Assembly: GCA_035495435.1 (NCBI GenBank)
Contig: DATJFV010000002.1
Span: 1 to 50,576 of the forward strand
Length of the DNA: 50,576 nucleotides
Reading direction: 5' to 3'
Origin: JBDSKH01 sp035495435
Lineage (GTDB): Bacteria > Actinomycetota > Actinomycetes > Actinomycetales > Microbacteriaceae
The notes below the pieces were generated by a model. That model was not told the origin of the DNA and searched no databases. It saw nothing but the letters and a program-made list of their open reading frames with translations. Numbering within the stretch: the stretch's first letter is position 1; each line of letters starts with the position of its first letter. This document shows, in pieces, positions 40,022 to 50,007 of this stretch. The translations under genes and the position numbers were made by a program.

Positions 40022-40810
40022 TCGTTTCTGCTGCTCCCGGAGGATCGCCAGAGCCTTCGCCACGCGGTCGCGCAGACCGGGTGTCTGACCGCGCTGCGGG
40101 ATCCTCGCTCGCTCGAGCATCGCCTCCACCTCGGCGCGCTGGGAGTCGAGCACGGCATCCAGCGCGGTCAGCCGTATCGACCCGGCGCGCACGGCCACGG
40201 CGAACGCCGCCACGCTGAGCAATCCGGCGGCCGTGAACCCGGCCACCAGGCGGGCATCACCGGTGCGCAGCCCCGCGACGACGACGAGGATCGAGAGCAC
40301 GAGCACCGTGAGCACTCCGATCGCGCGCAGCACCGTGCCCGCCTGAGAGCGGCGTGCGCGCAGCCGGTCGGCCCGCGCCAGGCGCTCCTCGAAGTCGGCG
40401 AGCTCCGCCGCCTCGAGAGTGAACGAGGAGCGGTCGCGCAGATCGCGACGGATGCGGGCATAGGTGGGGCGCTCGCGGCGGACCACGGCCACAACCGCCA
40501 CGATGCCGATCAGGAACGCGACCGCGCCGCACGAGAACAGCAGCAGCGCGCCGAGGACGGGGCGCTGCTCGTCCCACACCAGCCGGCCCGCAGAGTCGAC
40601 GGCGAACGCGACGATCACGGCGAGCGCCGCCGTCACCGCCACCGCGAACACGAGCTCGCGGATGCGGCTGCGGGTCAGCTTCTCGGGGTCGTCCTCGTCG
40701 CGCACCGTGCGGGCGTCGATGACGGAGAACACCGCATCTGCCAGCTGCAGCCCGAGGACCGCGGAACCGACGAACAGGGCGATGGTCAGCAGCACCTCGA
40801 CGTCGAGCAC
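40019..40810 (-). CDS. Membrane protein of unknown function
   Basis: 263 residues with about five hydrophobic segments: LLTIALFVGSAVLGLQLADA, ELVFAVAVTAALAVIVAF, a third near FLIGIVAVVAVV and two late ones near residues 170-220. Between the third and fourth is a charged cytoplasmic loop (SSFTLEAAELADFEERLARA) with coiled-coil character, and the tail is Arg/Glu-rich. I do not recognise the family. GTG 40810 is 6 bases after TAACGT. The PrsW promoter overlaps its stop codon. Confidence 0.75.
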   Translation of the reverse strand: MLDVEVLLTIALFVGSAVLGLQLADAVFSVIDARTVRDEDDPEKLTRSRIRELVFAVAVTAALAVIVAFAVDSAGRLVWDEQRPVLGALLLFSCGAVAFLIGIVAVVAVVRRERPTYARIRRDLRDRSSFTLEAAELADFEERLARADRLRARRSQAGTVLRAIGVLTVLVLSILVVVAGLRTGDARLVAGFTAAGLLSVAAFAVAVRAGSIRLTALDAVLDSQRAEVEAMLERARIPQRGQTPGLRDRVAKALAILREQQKR

Positions 40811-40814
40811 GGTC

Positions 40815-42098
40815 CTACGTTAGCCGCGCAACCTCACGAGGACGCGCGATGCCGGCACTGACGACAGCGGCGACGACGCAGAGCGCAGCCGCCCCGAACC
40901 AGGCCCAGGTGTACGAGCCCGTCACATCCCGCAGCACCCCTGCGCCGATGGCGGCGATCGATGCGCCGATCTGGTGCGAGGCGAACACCCAGCCGTAGAC
41001 GACGGGGCCGTCGTCGCCGAACACCTCGCGGCACAGCCGGGCGGTCGGCGGCACGGTGGCCACCCAGTCGAGCCCGTAGATGACGACGAACAGGATGATC
41101 GGCGGGGTCGGCGTGGCGCTCAGCAGGAACGGCAGGATGAGCAGCGACACCCCGCGCCCCGCGTAGTAGACGGCGAGCAGGATGCGGGGGTTGACCCGGT
41201 CGGTGAGGTAGCCGGATGCGATGGTGCCGAGCACGTCGAACACCCCGACCACGGCGAGCAGCCCGGCCGCGACCGGTTCCGCCATCCCGGCGTCGTGTGC
41301 GCTCGGGATGAAGTGGGTGCCGATGAGCCCGTTCGTCGTCGCGCCGCAGATCGCGAAGCCCCCGATCAGCGCCCAGAAGGTGCGCACGTGGGCGGCGCGG
41401 CCGAGCACCTGGATCGCACGCTTCGCCGGGTTGACCGGGCTGCGCGGCGGGGGCACGGGAAGCGCATCCGAGGGCGATCCGTAGGGCGTCATGCCCAGAT
41501 CGGCGGGCGAGTCTCGCAGGAAGATCGCCGTCACGGGGACCACGGCGAGCGCGATCCCGGCGATGATCAGCGATGCGGTGCGCCAGCTCTGCTCGCTGGC
41601 CACCGTGGCCACGATCGGCAGGAAGATGAGCTGGCCGGTGGCGCTGCCCGCGGTGAGGATGCCGGTGACGAGGCCTTTGCGCCGCAGGAACCAGCGGTCG
41701 GCGATCAGGGCGGCGAATACCAGCGCCATCGACCCCGTGCCGAGGCCGATGAGCACACCCCAGGTGAGCACCAACATCCAGGATTGGGTGACCAAGACAC
41801 TGAGCGCCGCACCCGCCGAGATGGCCAGCAGCGCGACGCTGACGACGCGGCGGATGCCGAAGCGCTCCATGAGCGCGGCAGCGAACGGTGCGGTCAGCCC
41901 GAACAGCAGGATGTTGACGCCGACCGCGACCGACAGTTCGCTGCGGGTCCACCCGAATTCGTCTTCGAGCGGCACGAGAAGCGCGCTGGGCGCAGACCGG
42001 AACCCGGCCGCGCCGAGAAGGGCGAGGAACGCGACGGCCGCGACGATCCACGCCGGGTGCAGCCGCCTGCGGCGCACCGCGGCCGGGTCAGCGGCCAT
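40815..42098 (-). CDS. MFS transporter
   Basis: 427 residues, twelve predicted helices in two halves. It begins with a basic stretch (RRRRLHPAWI) and contains the early motif LERFGIRRVVSVALLAISAG and a central cytoplasmic loop near residues 205-235. It resembles oxalate/formate or monocarboxylate-type MFS carriers (DEFGWTRSELSVAVGVNILL). Substrate unknown. Its start overlaps the end of the preceding gene by 11 bases. Confidence 0.9.
   Translation of the reverse strand: MAADPAAVRRRRLHPAWIVAAVAFLALLGAAGFRSAPSALLVPLEDEFGWTRSELSVAVGVNILLFGLTAPFAAALMERFGIRRVVSVALLAISAGAALSVLVTQSWMLVLTWGVLIGLGTGSMALVFAALIADRWFLRRKGLVTGILTAGSATGQLIFLPIVATVASEQSWRTASLIIAGIALAVVPVTAIFLRDSPADLGMTPYGSPSDALPVPPPRSPVNPAKRAIQVLGRAAHVRTFWALIGGFAICGATTNGLIGTHFIPSAHDAGMAEPVAAGLLAVVGVFDVLGTIASGYLTDRVNPRILLAVYYAGRGVSLLILPFLLSATPTPPIILFVVIYGLDWVATVPPTARLCREVFGDDGPVVYGWVFASHQIGASIAAIGAGVLRDVTGSYTWAWFGAAALCVVAAVVSAGIARPREVARLT
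40817..40822 (-). promoter_or_regulatory. -10 box, leaderless-type, of the 40019-40810 gene
   Basis: TAACGT, read leftwards, ends 6 bases before GTG 40810 and lies inside the end of the MFS gene. Confidence 0.5.
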
Positions 42099-42504
42099 CG
42101 CCGGGCGGTTCGTCCTCGATCGCCGCCCCGCCGACGATGGCTACCAGGTTCATCGCGATCACCTGCCCGGCGAACGCGACCAGCAGCATCCGCAACGCCG
42201 GGCTGAACGCCGCCTCGACCCGCGCCGCGACGTCCGCCGGAATCGCGTGCGGCGTCGTCGCGATGAGCCGACCCCAGTGGAGAAGGAGCTGCTCGGTCTC
42301 TGTCACGACCGGGTCGTCCGGATCGTCGCCCGAGTCGACGAGGATCCGGCGGAAATGCTGGGCCGGCCCGGCACCCCCGGCGGCCTCGCTGACGGCGTAG
42401 CAGAACAGCGAGACCGCGCGTTCGCCGATGTAGGGCTCGACGTCGTCCTTCAGCGCGTGCCAGCTCAGGAACGCCTCGTCCGGGAGCGCGGGGAACAGGC
42501 TCAT
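42088..42504 (-). CDS. Small helical protein, possibly AhpD/CMD-like
   Basis: 138 residues, mostly helical, soluble (SLFPALPDEAFLSWHALKDD ... LRMLLVAFAGQVIAMNLVAI). The size and the late helix recall carboxymuconolactone decarboxylase/AhpD proteins, but the CxxC motif is absent, so this is weak. ATG 42504 is chosen since TAGGGT lies 7 bases upstream. It overlaps the MFS gene by 11 bases and is probably cotranscribed with it. Confidence 0.7.
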   Translation of the reverse strand: MSLFPALPDEAFLSWHALKDDVEPYIGERAVSLFCYAVSEAAGGAGPAQHFRRILVDSGDDPDDPVVTETEQLLLHWGRLIATTPHAIPADVAARVEAAFSPALRMLLVAFAGQVIAMNLVAIVGGAAIEDEPPGDGR

Positions 42505-42511
42505 GGCACCC

Positions 42512-42517
42512 ACCCTA
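42512..42517 (-). promoter_or_regulatory. -10 box, leaderless-type, of the 42088-42504 gene
   Basis: TAGGGT, read leftwards, ends 7 bases before ATG 42504. Confidence 0.5.
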
Positions 42518-42546
42518 GAGCCGGGCGGCGCCTGCCGAACCGACTG

Positions 42547-43134
42547 CTACGCCGCGAGCTGCTGGTCGCCGCCCGCGACCGAGCGCACGCCGTCGAACAC
42601 GCCGGCGCGGATCGCCTGGAACACCTCGACGGCGGCCTGCGCCAGCTTGCCGTGGCTGCCGAGAACGGTACGGCGATACCGCGGCTCGTCGTGGATGGCG
42701 ACCGCCGTTCCGCTGGCGACGACCTGCGCGCCGAGCGACTTGGCCCAGGCGGCGGTCATCTCTGCCACCAGCCGGTCGGTCGACACCACGCGCACCTCGT
42801 CGCCGCGGACGAAGGGCCGGGTGCGTACCAGGGCGCGGGCGATCAGGCCGGCTCCGAGATAGCTGACGACCTGGTCGTCGCTGATCCAGGAGGGCACGCC
42901 GAGCACGTCGTCCTGGTCCATCAGCACCAGTTCGCCGATCTCGACATCCGGCACCACGTCACGCCACGCGACGCGGTCGCGCGGGGCGAAACCGTTGGTG
43001 TCGGGTCCGGCCGCATCCACGACGCCCACGACGAAACCCCGCCCGCGACGGGTGGGGCGCAGCCGAAGGCGTCCGGTCGTCGGTCGCGGCACCGGAGGCT
43101 TGCGGGTCATCTCAGAAATCGAAGAAGTAGTCAT
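42547..43134 (-). CDS. Protein of unknown function
   Basis: 195 residues, soluble, with no motif I recognise. Seen: a Ser/Pro/Arg-rich N-terminus (KPPVPRPTTGRLRLRPTRRG), an acidic central part (DVEIGELVLMDQDDVLGV), and a conserved-looking end with HGKLAQAAVEVFQAI and GVRSVAGGDQQLAA. The start is ATG 43134 or GTG 43152; neither has a clear ribosome site or -10 box. Codon use matches the neighbours. Confidence 0.7.
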   Translation of the reverse strand: MTTSSISEMTRKPPVPRPTTGRLRLRPTRRGRGFVVGVVDAAGPDTNGFAPRDRVAWRDVVPDVEIGELVLMDQDDVLGVPSWISDDQVVSYLGAGLIARALVRTRPFVRGDEVRVVSTDRLVAEMTAAWAKSLGAQVVASGTAVAIHDEPRYRRTVLGSHGKLAQAAVEVFQAIRAGVFDGVRSVAGGDQQLAA

Positions 43135-43183
43135 CGGGTTCGTTTGTGTCACCTCGATGACTGAAACGGAGGCATGAAGCGGG

Positions 43184-44584
<1,401 letters not shown>

Positions 44585-44683
44585 GAGTGCCGTCCCATCC
44601 GGATCATGATTCCAGCGTATCGGGAGGTCCGTCGTGTCCGATTCCCGCGAGTCGATGTCGGCGGCGCGTGTCAGAGTCAGGCC

Positions 44684-46150
44684 GTGGACCTGACGACCGA
44701 CCCGCGCCCCGCATCGGAGGCCGAGCTCTTCGAGGTGCGCTACGGCGCGCTCCGTGCCCGCGACGCGCGGTTCGACGGGCAGTTCATCGCCGGGGTCTCG
44801 ACGACCGGCATCTACTGCCGCCCCAGCTGCCCGGCCCTGACGCCCAAGCCGGGGAACGTGCGGTTCTTCCGCACCGCCGCCGCTGCGCACGACGCCGGAC
44901 TGCGGGCGTGCAAACGGTGTCAGCCCGACGCCGTGCCCGGCTCCCCCGACTGGAACCTGCACGACGACCTCGCGTCGCGGGCCATGCGCCTCGTCCACGA
45001 CGGCGTCGTCGAGCGCGAGGGGGTCGCCGGGCTCGCGCGTCGGCTCGGATACACCGCGCGGCACGTATCCCGCGTGCTGCAGGCCGAGCTCGGTGCCGGG
45101 CCGCTCGCGCTGGCGCGCGCCCACCGGGCCCAGACCGCCCGATCACTGCTGGCCGCCACTGACCTGTCGATCAGCGACATCGCGTTCGCAGCGGGTTTCG
45201 GCAGCCTGCGGCAGTTCAACGACACGATCTCCCAGGTCTACCGCGCGACCCCGAGCGAGTTGCGCGCGCTTGCGCGGCGTGGGGCCCCTGCGCACCCGGA
45301 TGCCGGGGCCCCGGGCGAGCTGACACTGCGGCTTCCGGCGCGCCCGCCTTTCGACGTCGCGGGACTGTTCCGGTTCTTCGCGGATCATGCCATCCCGGGG
45401 CTCGAACGCGGCGATGACGCCTCCTTCCAACGGACGCTCACTCTGCCCTCGGGCGCCGCCGACCTGCGGGTGGTGCCCGACCCGGCACGCCCGGGTGTCG
45501 TGGTCACTGCTCGTCTGGCCGCTCTCGCCGACGTGCCCGCACTCGTCGCGCGGGTGCGCCGGATGTTCGACCTCGACGCCGACTCGGTTGCGATCGATGC
45601 TGCACTCTCGGCGGATCCGGTGCTGGCACCGCTGGTCGCGGCGGTCCCCGGCATCCGCCTGGCCGGAAGCCCCGACGGCGAGGAGGCACTGTTCCGCACG
45701 CTGGTCGGCCAGCAGATCTCCGTGGCGGCGGCGCGCACGGTACTCGGTCGTCTCGTCGACGACCTCGGTGGGGGCGTCTTCCCGACGGCGACGGCGATCG
45801 CCGAGCGGGGCGGCGAGGTGCTTCGCGGGCCCGCGTCCCGCATCCGCACGATCATCGGCGCGGCGGAGGCGATCGTCACCGGCGACCTCCGGCTGGATGT
45901 CGAGACGCCGGCGGCGGAACTGCGTGAACGTCTTCTCGCCCTGCCCGGCATCGGGCCCTGGACAGCCGGGTACCTGGCGATGCGGGTGCTCGGCAACCCC
46001 GACATCCTGCTCGCCGGCGACCTCGTCGTGCGCCGCAGCGCTGCCGCCCTGGGCCTGCCCGCGGACGACGTCGGGCTCGCCCGGCGCGGGGCGAGCTGGG
46101 CACCGTGGCGCAGCTACGCCACGGTGCACCTGTGGCGGGCGCGGGTCTAG
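44684..46150 (+). CDS. Ada-AlkA fusion: DNA repair regulator with 3-methyladenine DNA glycosylase
   Basis: 488 residues. The zinc and methyl-acceptor domain has Cys45, Cys49, Cys76 and Cys79 (GIYCRPSCP, ACKRCQPDA). An AraC-type helix-turn-helix follows (about 95-195; TDLSISDIAFAAGFGSLRQF). The AlkA part has an N-terminal domain (about 205-285) and a helix-hairpin-helix domain with LLALPGIGPWTAGYLAMR and catalytic Asp446 in AGDLVVRRS. The O6-methylguanine transferase domain of E. coli Ada is absent, as in other actinobacterial fusions. It senses alkyl damage and excises alkylated bases. GTG 44684 is used, 6 bases after CAGAGT. Its TAG stop is part of the next promoter. Confidence 0.93.
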   Translation: MDLTTDPRPASEAELFEVRYGALRARDARFDGQFIAGVSTTGIYCRPSCPALTPKPGNVRFFRTAAAAHDAGLRACKRCQPDAVPGSPDWNLHDDLASRAMRLVHDGVVEREGVAGLARRLGYTARHVSRVLQAELGAGPLALARAHRAQTARSLLAATDLSISDIAFAAGFGSLRQFNDTISQVYRATPSELRALARRGAPAHPDAGAPGELTLRLPARPPFDVAGLFRFFADHAIPGLERGDDASFQRTLTLPSGAADLRVVPDPARPGVVVTARLAALADVPALVARVRRMFDLDADSVAIDAALSADPVLAPLVAAVPGIRLAGSPDGEEALFRTLVGQQISVAAARTVLGRLVDDLGGGVFPTATAIAERGGEVLRGPASRIRTIIGAAEAIVTGDLRLDVETPAAELRERLLALPGIGPWTAGYLAMRVLGNPDILLAGDLVVRRSAAALGLPADDVGLARRGASWAPWRSYATVHLWRARV

Positions 46151-46153
46151 GCT
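46148..46153 (+). promoter_or_regulatory. -10 box, leaderless-type, of the GT2 gene
   Basis: TAGGCT ends 8 bases before GTG 46162. Its first three bases are the stop codon of the Ada-AlkA gene. Confidence 0.5.
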
Positions 46154-46161
46154 TCTCGTTC

Positions 46162-46911
46162 GTGGCGAGCATCACCGTGGTCATCCCGGTGCGCAACGAC
46201 GCCGCGATGCTGGCCGTCGCCCTGGAGTCGCTGCGCCGGCAGCACCGACCCCCCGACGAGATCGTGGTGGTCGACAACGGCAGCTCCGACGCGTCCGCAC
46301 AGGTCGCCCATGACGGCGGAGCGCGGGTGGTTCCCGAACCGGTGCGCGGTATTCCGAGCGCCGCGTCGGCCGGGTACGACGCCGCACGCGGCGACATCAT
46401 CGCGCGGATCGACGCCGACTCGATCTGCCCGCCCGAGTGGCTGGAGCGCATCGAGCGCCGGTTCGCGTCCGACCCGTCGCTCGACCTGCTGACCGGCGAC
46501 GCACGCTTCTACGGATCCAGCGAGCTCGTGCACCGCCTGGGCGAGAGCCTCTACATCGGCGGGATGTACACCTGGGTGACCCCGTATCTGGGCCACCCGC
46601 CCGTGTTCGGCTCGAACTTCGCGATGCGCCGCCAGGTGTGGGCGGAACTCGGCCCCGAGGTGCACCGCGAACCGGGCATTCACGACGACCTCGACCTCAG
46701 CCTGCACGTGCGCCCCTGGATGCAGGTCGCGCTGGACCGGTCGATCGTGGTCGAGATCTCGGCGCGCCCGTTCGCCACCGTCAGCGGACTGGCCCGGCGG
46801 CTGGCCTGGGTGGTGCCGACGCTGCGCAACCACTGGCCCGAGGACGCGCCGTGGGCGCGGCGCGCAGCTCGCCGCGACTACCAGGCGGAGCAGGCGGAAC
46901 GCACCGCCTAA
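46162..46911 (+). CDS. Glycosyltransferase family 2
   Basis: 249-residue GT-A glycosyltransferase. Seen: ITVVIPVRNDAAMLAVALES at the N-terminus, the EIVVVDNGSSD strand, the metal-binding RIDADS (DxD), and the late HREPGIHDDLDLSLHV acceptor-side motif. No membrane segment is clear. It probably transfers a sugar in cell-envelope glycan synthesis; donor and acceptor are unknown. GTG 46162 is 8 bases after TAGGCT. It overlaps the convergent alpha/beta hydrolase by 4 bases. Confidence 0.9.
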   Translation: MASITVVIPVRNDAAMLAVALESLRRQHRPPDEIVVVDNGSSDASAQVAHDGGARVVPEPVRGIPSAASAGYDAARGDIIARIDADSICPPEWLERIERRFASDPSLDLLTGDARFYGSSELVHRLGESLYIGGMYTWVTPYLGHPPVFGSNFAMRRQVWAELGPEVHREPGIHDDLDLSLHVRPWMQVALDRSIVVEISARPFATVSGLARRLAWVVPTLRNHWPEDAPWARRAARRDYQAEQAERTA

Positions 46912-47804
46912 GCGCGCGCGAACAGCTCGAGCATGTCGCGGGCGAGCGCGTGGGGCGTCGTCTCGCACGGGCTGTGGCCGGTCTTGTAGACCACCAGTCG
47001 CGCACCGATGCGATCTGCAAGGTCCGCGTGCAGCTGGGTCGGCCAGAGGTCGTGCGACCCGACCGCGACCAGCTTCGGGATCGGAAGCTCGGCGAGGCGC
47101 GCGCGCACGTCGGGGGCGCGCTTCATGAGCACGATGATGTGCTCCATGCTGCGCCGGCTGGTGTAGTCGAAGCGCTTGCGCACGAAGTCGAGGCGCATCG
47201 GCGGCACGTGGTTCTTGTTGGTCACGATTCCCCAGGTCATGAGGGCCGCCCCCACTTTTCCGGTCGCCATCCAGGTGAAGGGTCCGAGCCCGCGCACCCC
47301 GCGAAACCCGTTGCCGGGCTGGGGCGGGGTGGCCAGCAGCGTGAGGCTGCGCACCAGGTCGGGGCGTTCGACGGCGACCAGCTGCGCGACGGTTCCGGCG
47401 AACGAGTAACCGAGCAGATGCGCCGGGCCGCCGTCATCGAGCAGGGCGACCAGGTCGTCCCGGAACAGCGCGTAGTCGTACCGGCGACCCGGCGGCGGGG
47501 CCGCCTGCGCCGACTCGTACTGCCCCGCCAGATCGAAGCTCTGCACGTAGTAGCCGGCGGCGGCCAGCAGCGGCGCGACGAGCACGAAATCCTCTTTCGA
47601 GCCCGACACCCCGGGCGCGAGGACGACCCGCGGGTGGGCGGGATCTCCGAGCGATACGACCGCGAGGTCGCCGCTCGGTGCCGGGAACCGGGAGGCGACC
47701 GCGCCCTCTGCCGAAACCGTCCAGTCGATGTCGGTCACCAGGCGATCGAGGCGCTCGGCCTCGTCGCGGGGTTCACCCTCGGGATCGGAGTGATGGTCGA
47801 ACAC
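46908..47804 (-). CDS. Alpha/beta hydrolase
   Basis: 298 residues. The nucleophile elbow is GYSFAGT (Ser134), with an oxyanion region near VVLAPGVSGSKEDF; the acid may be Asp in AVGSHDLWPT and the base His in TGHSPCETTP. Substrate unknown. GTG 47804 is 6 bases after TAATCT. It is divergent from the DUF6328 gene, with only 31 bases between the two start codons. Confidence 0.9.
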   Translation of the reverse strand: MFDHHSDPEGEPRDEAERLDRLVTDIDWTVSAEGAVASRFPAPSGDLAVVSLGDPAHPRVVLAPGVSGSKEDFVLVAPLLAAAGYYVQSFDLAGQYESAQAAPPPGRRYDYALFRDDLVALLDDGGPAHLLGYSFAGTVAQLVAVERPDLVRSLTLLATPPQPGNGFRGVRGLGPFTWMATGKVGAALMTWGIVTNKNHVPPMRLDFVRKRFDYTSRRSMEHIIVLMKRAPDVRARLAELPIPKLVAVGSHDLWPTQLHADLADRIGARLVVYKTGHSPCETTPHALARDMLELFARA

Positions 47805-47810
47805 CGAGCC

Positions 47811-47829
47811 AGATTAGCCGCCGTAGGAT
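47811..47829. promoter_or_regulatory. Back-to-back leaderless-type -10 boxes of two divergent genes
   Basis: TAATCT (47811-47816, leftward) ends 6 bases before GTG 47804, and TAGGAT (47824-47829, rightward) ends 6 bases before GTG 47836. Each promoter's -35 region would fall inside the opposite gene, so the two promoters likely compete. Confidence 0.55.
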
Positions 47830-47835
47830 CGCAGG

Positions 47836-48333
47836 GTGACCGACGGCGACAGGGACGACGCGGTGGCGGGCGACGGGCGCGACGAGACCGAAGCCGAGCG
47901 CCTCGACCGCAACTGGACCGAGTTGCTGCAGGAATTGCGCGTCACCCAGACCGGCACCCAGATCCTGACCGGCTTCCTGCTGACCATCCCGTTCCAGCAG
48001 CGGTTCACCTCGCTCGACCAGGTGCAGCTGATCATCTACCTCGTGGTGGTCGCCTTCGCCGTGCTGGCCACGGTGCTGGCGCTGACGCCCGTGACCCTGC
48101 ACCGAGCCTTGTTCCGGACCGGGCAGAAAGCCAAGATCGTGCGGTGGTCGAACCGGCTGCTGATCGCCGCGCTGGTCTGCGTCGGCATGACGGTGACGGG
48201 CACCACCTCGCTGATCTTCGGCGTGGTGACCGGGCCGGCGGGTGGGGCCGTCGCGGGCGTCATCACCTTCGTGCTGTGCGCTCTCGCCTGGCTGTCGCTT
48301 CCCGCTCTGACCCGCCGGCGTCACCGTGGCTGA
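47836..48333 (+). CDS. DUF6328 family membrane protein
   Basis: 165 residues. The N-terminus is acidic with the family pattern ETEAERLDRNWTELLQELRV and TQTGTQILTGFLLTIPF, followed by four membrane helices. Function unknown. GTG 47836 is 6 bases after TAGGAT. It overlaps the start of the YihY gene by 8 bases, so the two form an operon. Confidence 0.88.
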   Translation: MTDGDRDDAVAGDGRDETEAERLDRNWTELLQELRVTQTGTQILTGFLLTIPFQQRFTSLDQVQLIIYLVVVAFAVLATVLALTPVTLHRALFRTGQKAKIVRWSNRLLIAALVCVGMTVTGTTSLIFGVVTGPAGGAVAGVITFVLCALAWLSLPALTRRRHRG

Positions 48334-49318
48334 AGCGGGCCGGCTGCCGCGCGGCAGTGGCCGCACGGCACTGCAGCGCGCGTGGCACGGGTTCATCCGC
48401 CACCGCGGGATCGACTCTGCGGCCGCGCTCACCTTCTTCACGGCGCTGTCCACGCTTCCCGCCCTCCTCGTGCTGGTATCGGCGTTCGCCCTCGTCGACG
48501 ATCGCCGGCGGGCCTCTGAAGACCTGGCGGCGATCGTCGCGACGGTTCTTCCCGAGGACGCGACCGCGGATGTCGAGCGCGGGTTGCGCGAACTGCTCAG
48601 CCTCGACAATCCCGGCATCGCCCTCACCATCGGCATCCTGCTGCTGCTCTGGACGGTGTCCGGCTACGCCACCGCCTTCGGCCGGGCGATGAACTCGGTC
48701 TACGAGGTCGAGGAGGGTCGCCCCTTCTGGGCCTTCCGCGGGCGCATGCTGCTGGTCTCGGCCGGGCTCGTCGTGCTGCAGACCCTCATCGTGGGAATCC
48801 TGTTGCTCACGCCATCGGCGACCGCCGACATCCTGGGGCGACGCGACATCGGCATGGTGGTCGCCACGGTCTGGGATATCGGCAAGTGGCCGGTGCTGCT
48901 CGGGCTCGCGGTGCTGTTCGTGGCCGTGCTCTACTACTTCACCCCGAATGTGCGCCACACCCGGGTGCGCTGGGCCAGCGCGGGGTCACTGGGGGCGATC
49001 GCAATCTGGTTGGTGGCGACCCTCGGCTTCGCGCTCTACCTGCTCGTCGCGGGGCACTACGACCTGCTCTACGGCTCGCTCGGGGGGCTCGTGACCGCGC
49101 TGCTCTGGGGTTACCTGACGAACGCGGCGCTGGTTGCCGGAGCCGAACTCGACGCCGAGTTCGTGCGCCTGCGGCAACTGGCTCGCGGGGAGCCGGCTGA
49201 GGAACTGGTGCGCCTGCCGTTGCGGGACAGCCGGCGCAACCGGATGCTCGCACGCCAGCGCACGGCCGACGTGGAAGCCTCCCGCAGCATCCGGAAACGG
49301 GTCGAGAACGGCGACTAA
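48326..49318 (+). CDS. YihY/BrkB family membrane protein
   Basis: 330 residues with six helices. The family features are the ALTFFTALSTLPALLVLVSA first helix, WTVSGYATAFGRAMNSVYEV with the conserved Asn, and the last helices (GSLGGLVTALLWGYLTNAAL, then GAELDAEF). Once called ribonuclease BN, this family is not a nuclease and its role is unclear. GTG 48326 overlaps the DUF6328 gene by 8 bases. A basic cytoplasmic tail of about 50 residues follows. Confidence 0.92.
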   Translation: MAEAGRLPRGSGRTALQRAWHGFIRHRGIDSAAALTFFTALSTLPALLVLVSAFALVDDRRRASEDLAAIVATVLPEDATADVERGLRELLSLDNPGIALTIGILLLLWTVSGYATAFGRAMNSVYEVEEGRPFWAFRGRMLLVSAGLVVLQTLIVGILLLTPSATADILGRRDIGMVVATVWDIGKWPVLLGLAVLFVAVLYYFTPNVRHTRVRWASAGSLGAIAIWLVATLGFALYLLVAGHYDLLYGSLGGLVTALLWGYLTNAALVAGAELDAEFVRLRQLARGEPAEELVRLPLRDSRRNRMLARQRTADVEASRSIRKRVENGD

Positions 49319-49638
49319 CTCGTCGGAACCGGAGTGGTCAGCGTCGGGTCGTCACCCAGGTGCAGCCCCCCGTTGCTGTTGGCCCCGAGCGTCATGTGCT
49401 CGAGCCAAGCCCGATTCAGCTCGATGTTCTTGCCGCCGTAGTACTTGAACAAGATCGGGATGTTGGGACCGATCCAGACGGCGGTGTGCCCGTCGCCGAC
49501 GGACGGGTCGTCTTTCCAGTTCAGGAAGAACCCCTCGCCGCGTCGCAGCTTCGAGGCGACGACGGCCTGCAGGTGGGCCATCGCGCGGTCGTCCAGATCG
49601 ATCTCCTGCCGCATCGGACCGTAGATGATCTTTCCCAT
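49315..49638 (-). CDS. DUF7882 family protein (often mislabelled ATP-dependent DNA ligase)
   Basis: 107 residues. The family pattern is clear: MGKIIYGPM, IDLDDRAMAHLQAVVASKLR, FFLNWKDDPSVGDGHTAVW and an end with LNRAWLEHMTLGANSNGGL. It lacks every ligase motif, including the Lys-x-Asp-Gly of nucleotidyl transfer, so the common ligase label is wrong. Function unknown. ATG 49638 has a GATACT box 6 bases upstream. It overlaps the convergent YihY gene by 4 bases. Confidence 0.85.
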   Translation of the reverse strand: MGKIIYGPMRQEIDLDDRAMAHLQAVVASKLRRGEGFFLNWKDDPSVGDGHTAVWIGPNIPILFKYYGGKNIELNRAWLEHMTLGANSNGGLHLGDDPTLTTPVPTS

Positions 49639-49684
49639 GCGGCAAGTATCCCCTGGGAACCACCTCACCGAATCCCCTTGACGA

Positions 49685-49713
49685 TTGCCACGCCGTTCCG
49701 GCAGGCGTAGGCA
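49685..49713 (+). promoter_or_regulatory. Promoter of the 88-residue protein gene
   Basis: -35 TTGCCA (49685-49690), a 17-base spacer and -10 TAGGCA (49708-49713), 6 bases before ATG 49720. It is consistent with a leaderless transcript. Confidence 0.45.
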
Positions 49714-49719
49714 GAGGAC

Positions 49720-49986
49720 ATGCCAGGAAACAGGAACAATTCGCTGAAGGACCCCGAGCTGTACGAGAAGCTGCGCACAGAGGGTGACAGCAAGCAGAAG
49801 GCGGCCCGCATCTCGAATGCCGCCGCCGCGCGCGGCCGGTCGAGCATCGGTCGGACGGGCGGCAAATCGGGCGACTACGACGACTGGACGGTGGAGCATC
49901 TGCGCTCGCGCGCCAAAGAGCTGGGCCTGTCAGGGTATTCGGGCAAACGGAAGTCCGAGCTGATCTCGATGCTGCGTCACAGCTGA
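49720..49986 (+). CDS. DUF7218/Rho-N-like small basic protein
   Basis: 88 residues. The N-terminal half is polar (GNRNNSLKDPELYEKLRTEG, then KQKAARISNAAA). The C-terminal half is a SAP/Rho-N-like motif (WTVEHLRSRAKELGLSGYSG then KRKSELISMLR), which suggests nucleic acid binding. Function unknown. It is convergent with the Ku gene with a 21-base gap. Confidence 0.82.
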   Translation: MPGNRNNSLKDPELYEKLRTEGDSKQKAARISNAAAARGRSSIGRTGGKSGDYDDWTVEHLRSRAKELGLSGYSGKRKSELISMLRHS

Positions 49987-50007
49987 CGCAACGACCGGGC
50001 CGGATGC

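Noticed and set aside
49315..49638. ATP-dependent DNA ligase
   Set aside because: At 107 residues it has no nucleotidyltransferase motif. It fits DUF7882.
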